Source: UBA11540 sp003445125
Lineage (GTDB): Bacteria; Bacillota; Clostridia; Oscillospirales; Ruminococcaceae
DNA: 7,859 nucleotides
Reading direction: 5' to 3'
NCBI GenBank assembly: GCA_937899435.1
Contig: CALBQG010000090.1
Location: forward strand, 1-7,859
The position numbers were made by a program, and so were the translations under genes. Under the pieces are notes generated by a model that saw nothing but the letters and a program-made list of their open reading frames with translations, was not told the DNA's origin and searched no databases. Each line of letters opens with the position of its first letter. Position 1 is the first letter of the stretch. Shown one piece after another: positions 1-5,401 of this stretch.

Positions 1-1
1 C

Positions 2-283
2 GAAAACGAAACGGTGCTGATGCTCGGAGACGAAGTGGTCAACAAGACCGTGCCGATCATTCTGTGCGCCGAGGAAAATGTGGACGGAAGCCACGGCGCC
101 ACCATCGGCGATCTCGACGAAGCCACGCTGTTTTATTTTGCCAGCCGCGGAATCGGCAGAGAAAAAGCCCAGGCAATGATGGCACGGGCGGCAATCGAAC
201 GATTGGCGCGTATGGCAGAGAATGCGGCATTTGAAGAACAAATTATGCAGGCGCTGAGCGATGATCTCAGGGACGGAGAATGA
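2..283 (+). CDS. sufD: SufD, Fe-S cluster assembly scaffold subunit (C-terminal part only)
   Basis: The 5' end lies outside the window; the frame is open from base 2 and ends at TGA 281-283, leaving 93 residues. The fragment matches the C-terminus of the SufB/SufD family: a last beta-helix strand, the GSHGATIGDLDE motif at residues 29-40, then LFYFASRGI and a helical tail. SufD with SufB and the ATPase SufC forms the cytosolic SufBCD complex that builds Fe-S clusters. From family knowledge, the histidine of SHGAT (codon 92-94) corresponds to the SufD histidine at the SufB-SufD interface implicated in cluster assembly. I prefer SufD over SufB because SHGATIG-LDE and SRGI resemble SufD and because sufS follows directly. 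The stop overlaps the sufS start as ATGA, which suggests translational coupling. A GTG at 14 is internal, not a start. Confidence 0.88.
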   Translation, partial: ENETVLMLGDEVVNKTVPIILCAEENVDGSHGATIGDLDEATLFYFASRGIGREKAQAMMARAAIERLARMAENAAFEEQIMQALSDDLRDGE

Positions 284-1500
284 TGATGGCAAAAGATTAT
301 AAAAAAGATTTTCCACTTTTTTCACAAAATGCGACGGTATATCTCGATAACGCCGCCACAGCACAGCGTCCGCAGTGCGTGCTTGACGCCGTGAACGATT
401 TTTATTGCAATCATAACGCCAACCCTCTGCGCGGGATTTATGCGCTCAGCGTCGAAGCAACCGAGGCATTGGAAAACGCCCGTGCGGCGGTGAAAAACTT
501 TATCGGTGCGGCACATTCCGAGGAAATCGTGTTTACCCGCAACACTACCGAGAGTCTGAATCTGGTTGCGTACAGTTACGGACTTTCCCATGTCCGTGCC
601 GGCGACGAGATTCTGGTTTCCATCATGGAGCATCACAGTGACCTTCTGCCGTGGCAGATGGTTTGCCGGCAGACGGGAGCAACACTCAGATTCATGGAGT
701 GCAAGCCGGACGGCTCGCTGGATCTGAATCGGGTGGAGACGCTGATCGGGGATCGGACGAAAATTGTGGCGATCACCCAGGTGTCCAATATTCTCGGACG
801 GGAATATCCCGTGAAAGAGATTGCCGCAATGGCGCACAAAAAAGGTGCGGTGATTGTGGTGGACGGTGCGCAAAGCACCCCGCATCTTTCGGTGAATGTG
901 TCGAAAATGGACGCGGATTTCTTTGCGTTTTCCGGGCACAAGCTGTACGGACCGATGGGAATCGGCGTGCTGTACGGAAAACGGGAGCTGCTTGACGAAA
1001 TGCCGCCGTTCATGACGGGCGGCGAGATGATCGAATCGGTTTCGCGCGAGGGCGCGGTGTTTGCCGAGCTTCCACACAAATTCGTGGCGGGAACCGTCAA
1101 TGCCGCCGGATCGGCAGGACTTCATGCAGCAATCAATTATGTGCAGTCTGTCGGTTTTGAAACGATTCGCGAACGGGAACTGTCGCTTACGGCGGATACC
1201 ATGAACCGAATGAGAAATATACCTGGCGTGCATATTATCGGCTCCGACGATCCGCGGGAGCATCACGGCATCGTCACCTTTACGCTGGATGGGGTGCATC
1301 CGCATGATATCAGTGAAATCCTTGCCGCGGACGGCGTGGCGGTGCGTGCGGGACATCACTGTGCCCAGCCGCTTCTGGAGCATCTGGGTGTTCACGCCAC
1401 GGTGAGGGCAAGCTTTGCCTTTTACAACACACCGTCGGATGCGGATCGCTTGATTGAAAGTCTTTCCACGGTAAGGGAGCGTATGGGATATGGAAAATAG
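280..1500 (+). CDS. sufS: SufS, group II cysteine desulfurase
   Basis: PLP-dependent aminotransferase-fold enzyme (class V) of 406 residues, the usual SufS length. It removes sulfur from cysteine, giving alanine and an enzyme persulfide for Fe-S cluster assembly in the cytosol. Visible landmarks are YLDNAATAQ (21-29), NTTESLNLVA (88-97), the EHHSDLLPWQ histidine region (117-126) near the cofactor, VVDGAQS (193-199) with the PLP-contacting Asp and Gln, SGHK (218-221) with the PLP lysine K221, and RAGHHCAQP (356-364) with catalytic Cys361. The RxGHHCA loop marks group II (SufS-type) rather than NifS/IscS. Three consecutive ATGs (280, 283, 286) are possible starts. AGGGA at 269-273 suits 280 and GGAG at 275-278 suits 286, so the N-terminus is uncertain by two residues. 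Overlaps sufD by 4 bases and sufU by 11, implying one operon and coupled translation. Confidence 0.96.
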   Translation: MMMAKDYKKDFPLFSQNATVYLDNAATAQRPQCVLDAVNDFYCNHNANPLRGIYALSVEATEALENARAAVKNFIGAAHSEEIVFTRNTTESLNLVAYSYGLSHVRAGDEILVSIMEHHSDLLPWQMVCRQTGATLRFMECKPDGSLDLNRVETLIGDRTKIVAITQVSNILGREYPVKEIAAMAHKKGAVIVVDGAQSTPHLSVNVSKMDADFFAFSGHKLYGPMGIGVLYGKRELLDEMPPFMTGGEMIESVSREGAVFAELPHKFVAGTVNAAGSAGLHAAINYVQSVGFETIRERELSLTADTMNRMRNIPGVHIIGSDDPREHHGIVTFTLDGVHPHDISEILAADGVAVRAGHHCAQPLLEHLGVHATVRASFAFYNTPSDADRLIESLSTVRERMGYGK

Positions 1501-1918
1501 AAGCTTTTACAATGAAATTCTCACTGAACACAATCTTCATCCGGAGTTCAAACACGATCTTCCAGACGCGAATATTGTGCTTGACGGCGTGAACCCCAGC
1601 TGCGGCGATACGATTCAGCTGAAACTGAAAACCGACGGCGATGTCATCACCGACGGAGCTTTTGTCGGCGACGGCTGTGCAATTTCGCAGGCGTCTGCGG
1701 ACATCATGCTCGGCATGGTGATCGGACGGAAAAAAGACGATGCTTTGCGCATGGGGGACATTTTCATGCGCATGATCCGCGGGGAAGCGTCGGAAGACGA
1801 AATCGAAAGTCTTGAAGAGGCTTCGGCACTGCGCGATATTTCGCATATGCCCGCACGGGTGAAATGTGCGATGCTCGGTTGGCGAACGCTTTCCGAAGCA
1901 CTGAAAAATAAAAAATAA
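1490..1918 (+). CDS. sufU: SufU, zinc-type sulfurtransferase partner of SufS
   Basis: 142-residue IscU/NifU_N-fold protein. The three family cysteines and the aspartate are present: NPSCGD (C38, D40), GDGCAISQASADIM (C63) and PARVKCAMLGW (C126). The 62-residue gap between C63 and C126 matches the Gram-positive SufU type, which carries an insertion relative to IscU. The characterised Bacillus SufU binds zinc through these residues and accepts persulfide sulfur from SufS for delivery to SufBCD. It is therefore more likely a sulfur-transfer protein than a true scaffold. The start ATG lies inside the sufS end, with AAGGGAG at 1473-1479 as ribosome binding site ten bases upstream. The frame ends in an A-rich stretch (several AAAAAT units) with no GC-rich terminator hairpin visible, so readthrough into the next gene cannot be excluded. 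Confidence 0.95.
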   Translation: MENRSFYNEILTEHNLHPEFKHDLPDANIVLDGVNPSCGDTIQLKLKTDGDVITDGAFVGDGCAISQASADIMLGMVIGRKKDDALRMGDIFMRMIRGEASEDEIESLEEASALRDISHMPARVKCAMLGWRTLSEALKNKK

Positions 1919-1935
1919 AAAATTCACAAAAAATG

Positions 1936-1965
1936 GTAGTTTTATGCCGAAAACTGTGGTATACT
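1936..1965 (+). promoter_or_regulatory. Predicted extended -10 promoter for the LysR-type gene
   Basis: TGGTATACT (1957-1965) gives an extended -10 element (TGn plus TATACT). The -35 region 17 bases upstream (TAGTTT) is poor, as is common for extended -10 promoters. The start site would fall near 1972, leaving a leader of about 35 bases before ATG 2007. Confidence 0.55.
1938..1955 (+). promoter_or_regulatory. Candidate operator palindrome AGTTTT-N6-AAAACT
   Basis: A perfect 6+6 inverted repeat, AGTTTT (1938-1943) and AAAACT (1950-1955), separated by ATGCCG. It overlaps the -35/spacer region of the LysR gene promoter and contains T-N11-A spacings expected of LysR-family boxes. No U-tract follows, so it is not a terminator. 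Autoregulation by the downstream regulator is an inference. Confidence 0.35.
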
Positions 1966-2006
1966 GTAACGGTATGGTCTGAAATCGGAAAACGGGCGGG
2001 GTAACT

Positions 2007-2942
2007 ATGAATCTGATGCACATCAAATATGCCACGGTGGTGGCGGAGACGGGTTCGATCAATAAAGCGGCGGAAAAGCTTCTGATCGGACAGCCGAATC
2101 TCAGCCGTGCGATCAAAGAACTGGAAGCGTCGCTCGGTGTGACGATCTTTGACCGCAGCGCCCGCGGAATGCGTTTGACGCCGGAAGGCGAGATTTTCAT
2201 GGGATACGCCAAGAGCATCCTCAAACAGGTGGATGCCGTGGAAAATGTATTCAAAAAAGACCGCACAGTCAAAAAACGTTTTTCGGTTTCCGTGCCGCGT
2301 GCCAGCTATATCAGCGAGGCATTCACCAATTTCACGAAACACCTGGACGGCGAGGATGAGGTGGAGGTTTTTTATAAGGAAACCAACGCCATGCGCACGA
2401 TCAATAATGTATTGCAGGATGACTACAAATTGGGGATCATTCGATACGCAAAGGCGTATGATAAGTATTATAAAAATATGATGGAACTCAAGGGACTTAA
2501 CTGCGAAGTGATCACAGAGTTCAAATATATCCTTGTAATGAGCCGCTGCCATCCGCTGGCAAACCGCGAAAAAATCGTTCTTGCCGACTTGCAGCCATTC
2601 ACGGAAATTGCACATCCCGATCCGTTTGTGCCGTCGCTTTCTCTTTCGGAAGTGCGGCATGACGAACTGGCGGGACACGTGCGGAAGCGACTGTTCATTT
2701 TTGAACGCGGCAGCCAGTTTGATTTACTTTCGCATAATACCCATACATTTATGTGGGCGTCGCCGATTCCGGAAGAACAACTCACCCGGTACGGACTGGT
2801 AATGAAGCCATGCGAGGATAACGACCGGGAATATAAGGATGTCATGATTTATAATAAAAACTATTCTCTTTCCCCATTGGATGATTTGTTTATTTTTGAA
2901 TTGTGCAAGTCGAAAAGAAGGCTTTTCGGCGAATCGTTGTGA
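2007..2942 (+). CDS. LysR-family transcriptional regulator
   Basis: 311 residues, a normal length for the family. The N-terminus carries the winged helix-turn-helix: GSINKAAEKLLIGQPNLSRA (16-35) with the AA..L..GQP.LS..I..LE..LG pattern, then FDRSARGMRLTPEG (48-61). A linker helix (about 62-88) is followed by the periplasmic-binding-protein-like effector domain from about residue 91, including the RCHPLANREKIVLADLQPF segment (180-198). The effector and target genes cannot be told from sequence. The ribosome binding site is weak and G-rich (GGCGGGG just upstream); a second in-frame ATG at 2016 is a less likely start. Its stop codon runs into the ribosome binding site of the small [2Fe-2S] gene, so the two are probably co-transcribed. 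It is not divergent from a neighbour, so the usual LysR guess of a divergently transcribed target does not apply. Confidence 0.93.
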   Translation: MNLMHIKYATVVAETGSINKAAEKLLIGQPNLSRAIKELEASLGVTIFDRSARGMRLTPEGEIFMGYAKSILKQVDAVENVFKKDRTVKKRFSVSVPRASYISEAFTNFTKHLDGEDEVEVFYKETNAMRTINNVLQDDYKLGIIRYAKAYDKYYKNMMELKGLNCEVITEFKYILVMSRCHPLANREKIVLADLQPFTEIAHPDPFVPSLSLSEVRHDELAGHVRKRLFIFERGSQFDLLSHNTHTFMWASPIPEEQLTRYGLVMKPCEDNDREYKDVMIYNKNYSLSPLDDLFIFELCKSKRRLFGESL

Positions 2943-2954
2943 GGAGGTAAGAAA

Positions 2955-3212
2955 ATGATCGTTCAGATCTGCGTCGGCTCGTCCTGCCATCTGAAGGGTT
3001 CGGAAAAATTGGTGGAGCTTTTTCAGAAAGCCGTGGCGGAACATCATCTGGAAAACGATCTGACGCTCGCGGGCAGCTTCTGTACCGGAAGATGCAACCG
3101 TGAAGGCGTGACAATTTCAGTGGATGATGATGTATATGTCGGAGTGACACCGGAAAAATTTGAGGAATTTTTCCGCGACAAAATTCTCAACCGCCTGCCG
3201 CAGACAAATTGA
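2955..3212 (+). CDS. Small thioredoxin-like [2Fe-2S] ferredoxin-domain protein (NuoE/HydC-like)
   Basis: 85 residues. ICVGSSCHLKGS (5-16) and SFCTGRCNREG (41-51) supply four cysteines, C6, C11, C43 and C47, in the C-x4-C ... C-x3-C arrangement of thioredoxin-fold [2Fe-2S] ferredoxins and the E subunit of NADH dehydrogenases and electron-bifurcating hydrogenases. It is a single domain with no signal peptide or membrane segment, so a cytosolic electron carrier or a small redox subunit is likely. The ribosome binding site is near-perfect (GAGGAGGT at 2941-2948, overlapping the regulator's stop, 6 bases from ATG). In many Clostridia such proteins sit beside [FeFe]-hydrogenase genes; none is visible here, so the partner is unknown. 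No good terminator follows the stop. Confidence 0.85.
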   Translation: MIVQICVGSSCHLKGSEKLVELFQKAVAEHHLENDLTLAGSFCTGRCNREGVTISVDDDVYVGVTPEKFEEFFRDKILNRLPQTN

Positions 3213-3255
3213 GCGGCTATGTAAAAAGCGCAAGAAAGCTATAAAAAAACGGCAA

Positions 3256-3284
3256 TTCCCAACCGTGGAAAAACGTGATATACT
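3256..3284 (+). promoter_or_regulatory. Predicted promoter of the PEP carboxykinase gene
   Basis: TTCCCA (3256-3261, four of six matches to TTGACA), a 17-base spacer, then TGATATACT (3276-3284) as an extended -10. Transcription would start near 3291, about 150 bases ahead of the pck ATG. Confidence 0.6.
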
Positions 3285-3290
3285 TCTATA

Positions 3291-3441
3291 CAGGAAAGTG
3301 TTGGAGTTCCGACAAACGGCTGGCTTCAGCCGTTATTCTTCCGGGGTATATCGATCTGTGGTTTACTGATAAAAGTGTAGAGAATTTTCCGCCGCTCTTC
3401 GGGCGGAGGAAAGTTAAATATAATATGAAGGAGATTTTTGT
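3291..3441 (+). promoter_or_regulatory. Structured 5' leader of the PEP carboxykinase mRNA
   Basis: Predicted leader between the promoter and ATG 3442. It holds three hairpins: GTTGG/CCGAC at 3300-3313 (one G-U pair, AGTT loop); a perfect 8-bp stem AACGGCTG/CAGCCGTT at 3315-3334 with a GCTT loop; and CCGCC/GGCGG at 3389-3406, extendable outward by U-A and U-G pairs to 3385-3410. None is followed by a U-run, so they do not look like terminators. The ribosome binding site AAGGAG (3428-3433, 8 bases from ATG) is outside the hairpins. I do not recognise a known riboswitch. The 3315-3334 hairpin could instead be a weak end signal for the upstream transcript. Confidence 0.45.
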
Positions 3442-5226
3442 ATGACCACCAATCAAACTGTGTTGAAGTGGCTGGATGAAGTCAAAGAACTTGTCAAGCC
3501 GGATAAGGTTGTCTGGATCGACGGCAGCGAGGAGCAGCTCAATGCACTGCGCCGCGAAGCAGTGGAATCCGGCGAAATGATCAAACTGAATGAAGAAAAA
3601 CTGCCGGGATGCTACCTGCATCGCACGCTTCCCAACGATGTGGCGCGTGTCGAGGATCGTACCTTTATCTGTTCCCGTGAAAAAGAGAACGCAGGTCCGA
3701 CCAATAACTGGTGCGAGCCGAAGGAAATGTACGAGAAACTGTTCAAGATTGCCCGCGGATCGTATATGGGACGCACCATGTACATTATTCCGTATTCCAT
3801 GGGACCGATCGGCTCTCCGATTGCAAAAATCGGTATTGAAGTCACCGATTCGATCTATGTCGTGCTGAACATGGCAATCATGACCCGTGTCGGCGCAAAG
3901 GTAATGGAAGTACTGGGCGACAGCAATGACTGGGTGCGCGGACTGCACTGCAAGTGCAACGTCGATCCGGAGAATCGCTACATCTGCCACTTCCCGGAGG
4001 ACAACACCATCATCTCTGTCAACTCGGCTTACGGCGGAAACGTGCTGCTGGGCAAAAAGTGCTTTGCTCTGCGTATTGCGTCGTATCAGGGCTGGAAAGA
4101 AGGCTGGATGGCAGAGCATATGCTCATCCTGGGACTTCAGAATCCGAAGGGCGAGATCAAATATATCGCGGCGGCGTTCCCGTCTGCTTGCGGCAAAACC
4201 AACCTGGCAATGCTGATTCCACCGGAATATCTGCGTAAGAAGGGCTATAAGATTTGGACCGTCGGCGACGATATCGCATGGATGAAGATCGGTCCGGACG
4301 GCAGACTGTATGCCATCAACCCGGAGAACGGCTTCTTCGGCGTGGCACCGGGCACCAACGCTCATTCCAACTTCAATGCGCTGGAAAGCACCAAGAAGAA
4401 CACTATCTTCACAAACGTTGCACTGAATCTGGACGACAACACCGTTTGGTGGGAAGGTCTGACCAAAGAACTTCCGAAGAATGCCATCGATTGGAAGGGC
4501 AACAAGTGGGATGCTTCCAAGTTCAATAAAGCAGACAAGTCCACTTATGCGGCTCATCCGAACAGCCGTTTCACCGCTCCCGCAAAGAACTGCCCCTGCA
4601 TTTCCGAGGAGTTTGATAAGGGTGCCGGCGTTCCGATCAGCGCCATCATCTTCGGCGGACGCCGTGCAAAGTGTGCTCCGCTTGTGTACCAGTCCAAGGA
4701 TTGGGTGAACGGTGTGTTCGTCGGTTCGACCATGGCTTCCGAGACGACGGCTGCTGCTGCCGGCGCTGTCGGTGTCGTTCGTCGTGACCCGATGGCAATG
4801 CTGCCGTTCTGCGGTTACAATATGGGTGACTACTTCCAGCATTGGCTCGATATGGGCAAGAAGCTGGGCGATAAGGCACCGAAGATCTTCAACGTCAACT
4901 GGTTCCGTACCGATGACGAGGGTAACTTCGTATGGCCGGGCTTTGGCGACAATATGCGTGTGCTGAACTGGATCATTGATCGCTGCGAAGGCAAAGCAGA
5001 TGCAACGGAGACGGCAATCGGTTATGTTCCGAAGCCGGAGGATATCGATCTGACCGATCTGGATATGAACATGGATACGCTCAAATCCATTCTGAAAGTC
5101 GATAAGGACGTTTGGGAGAAAGAAGCGGCGGAGATCGAGGAGCATTACAAGAAATTCGGCGACAAACTGCCGAAGGAACTGAAAGAACAGCTGAGCAACC
5201 TGAAATCCGCACTTGCGAAAATGTAA
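3442..5226 (+). CDS. pckG: Phosphoenolpyruvate carboxykinase, GTP/GDP-dependent
   Basis: 594 residues, typical of the GTP-type family. It interconverts oxaloacetate + GTP and PEP + CO2 + GDP in the cytosol; in fermenters it often runs toward oxaloacetate, conserving energy as GTP. Landmarks: SAYGGN (195-200) for PEP/oxaloacetate binding; the GKKCFALR region (204-211) and H226, providing metal-ligand candidates; the P-loop FPSACGKTN (246-254) with K252 and the reactive cysteine C250; VGDDIAWM (274-281) with the metal-binding aspartate; FGGRR (404-408); the mobile lid around 429-441; and F488, F496, F501, which line up with the three guanine-stacking phenylalanines of the vertebrate enzyme. These residues exclude the ATP-type family. 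The gene stands alone between its own promoter and a strong terminator. It uses AAG and other C/G-ending codons more than neighbouring genes, consistent with high expression. Confidence 0.97.
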   Translation: MTTNQTVLKWLDEVKELVKPDKVVWIDGSEEQLNALRREAVESGEMIKLNEEKLPGCYLHRTLPNDVARVEDRTFICSREKENAGPTNNWCEPKEMYEKLFKIARGSYMGRTMYIIPYSMGPIGSPIAKIGIEVTDSIYVVLNMAIMTRVGAKVMEVLGDSNDWVRGLHCKCNVDPENRYICHFPEDNTIISVNSAYGGNVLLGKKCFALRIASYQGWKEGWMAEHMLILGLQNPKGEIKYIAAAFPSACGKTNLAMLIPPEYLRKKGYKIWTVGDDIAWMKIGPDGRLYAINPENGFFGVAPGTNAHSNFNALESTKKNTIFTNVALNLDDNTVWWEGLTKELPKNAIDWKGNKWDASKFNKADKSTYAAHPNSRFTAPAKNCPCISEEFDKGAGVPISAIIFGGRRAKCAPLVYQSKDWVNGVFVGSTMASETTAAAAGAVGVVRRDPMAMLPFCGYNMGDYFQHWLDMGKKLGDKAPKIFNVNWFRTDDEGNFVWPGFGDNMRVLNWIIDRCEGKADATETAIGYVPKPEDIDLTDLDMNMDTLKSILKVDKDVWEKEAAEIEEHYKKFGDKLPKELKEQLSNLKSALAKM

Positions 5227-5236
5227 AATCCAACGG

Positions 5237-5269
5237 AAACACCGGAGAAAGATTTCTCCGGTGTTTTTT
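5237..5269 (+). terminator. Intrinsic terminator after the PEP carboxykinase gene
   Basis: A perfect inverted repeat: AACACCGGAGAAA (5238-5250) pairs with TTTCTCCGGTGTT (5253-5265), extendable by one A-U pair, with a minimal loop (the inner A-U pairs probably open). It is followed by a T6 run (5264-5269) and starts 10 bases after the pck stop. This separates pck from the dehydrogenase operon. Confidence 0.94.
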
Positions 5270-5302
5270 GTGAATAAATCGCATGTACACAGGAAAAACG
5301 GG

Positions 5303-5331
5303 ATATATCGATAAATACAATAGCGATATGT
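5303..5331 (+). promoter_or_regulatory. Imperfect inverted repeat upstream of the dehydrogenase promoter
   Basis: Two 11-base arms, 5303-5313 and 5321-5331, match at 9 of 11 positions when one is reverse-complemented (core ATATCG ... CGATAT) and are separated by 7 bases. The site ends about 11 bases before the proposed -35 element, a suitable place for an activator. The binding protein is unknown; the base composition is AT-rich, so chance is possible. Confidence 0.3.
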
Positions 5332-5342
5332 GAAACTGGTAC

Positions 5343-5371
5343 TTCCCTTCGTAAAAAAAATATGGTATAAT
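5343..5371 (+). promoter_or_regulatory. Predicted promoter of the mdh-fumC-hdrB operon
   Basis: TTCCCT (5343-5348), a 17-base spacer, then TGGTATAAT (5363-5371): a consensus -10 with the TGn extension. Transcription would start near 5378, giving a leader of about 24 bases to ATG 5402. The layout closely resembles the pck promoter. Confidence 0.7.
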
Positions 5372-5401
5372 AAGTCGAAACTGAAAATGGGAAGGTGTAT
5401 T

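Noticed and set aside
322..1395. 357-codon reverse-strand open frame opposite sufS
   Set aside because: Antisense shadow of a well-supported gene; the His/Arg-rich translation lacks family features.
3160..3369. Forward 69-codon frame across the pck promoter
   Set aside because: It starts inside the [2Fe-2S] gene in another frame, runs through the promoter and leader, and has no ribosome binding site or recognisable sequence.
3419..3424. TATAAT just before the pck ribosome binding site
   Set aside because: The resulting start site would lie in or after the Shine-Dalgarno, and no -35 is found; the extended -10 at 3276-3284 is better.
3425..3445. Six-codon upstream frame (MKEIFV) whose TGA overlaps the pck ATG
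   Set aside because: No properly spaced ribosome binding site; its codons coincide with the pck Shine-Dalgarno, so it is probably chance.
5265..5280. TTGTGAATAAAT resembling half a Rex (NADH-sensor) operator
   Set aside because: Only the left half matches; the inverted TTCACAA half is missing and the stretch begins in the terminator T-run.
5330..5401. 24-codon upstream extension of the dehydrogenase
   Set aside because: It would be translated from DNA containing the promoter, has no ribosome binding site, and places extra residues before the usual Rossmann start.
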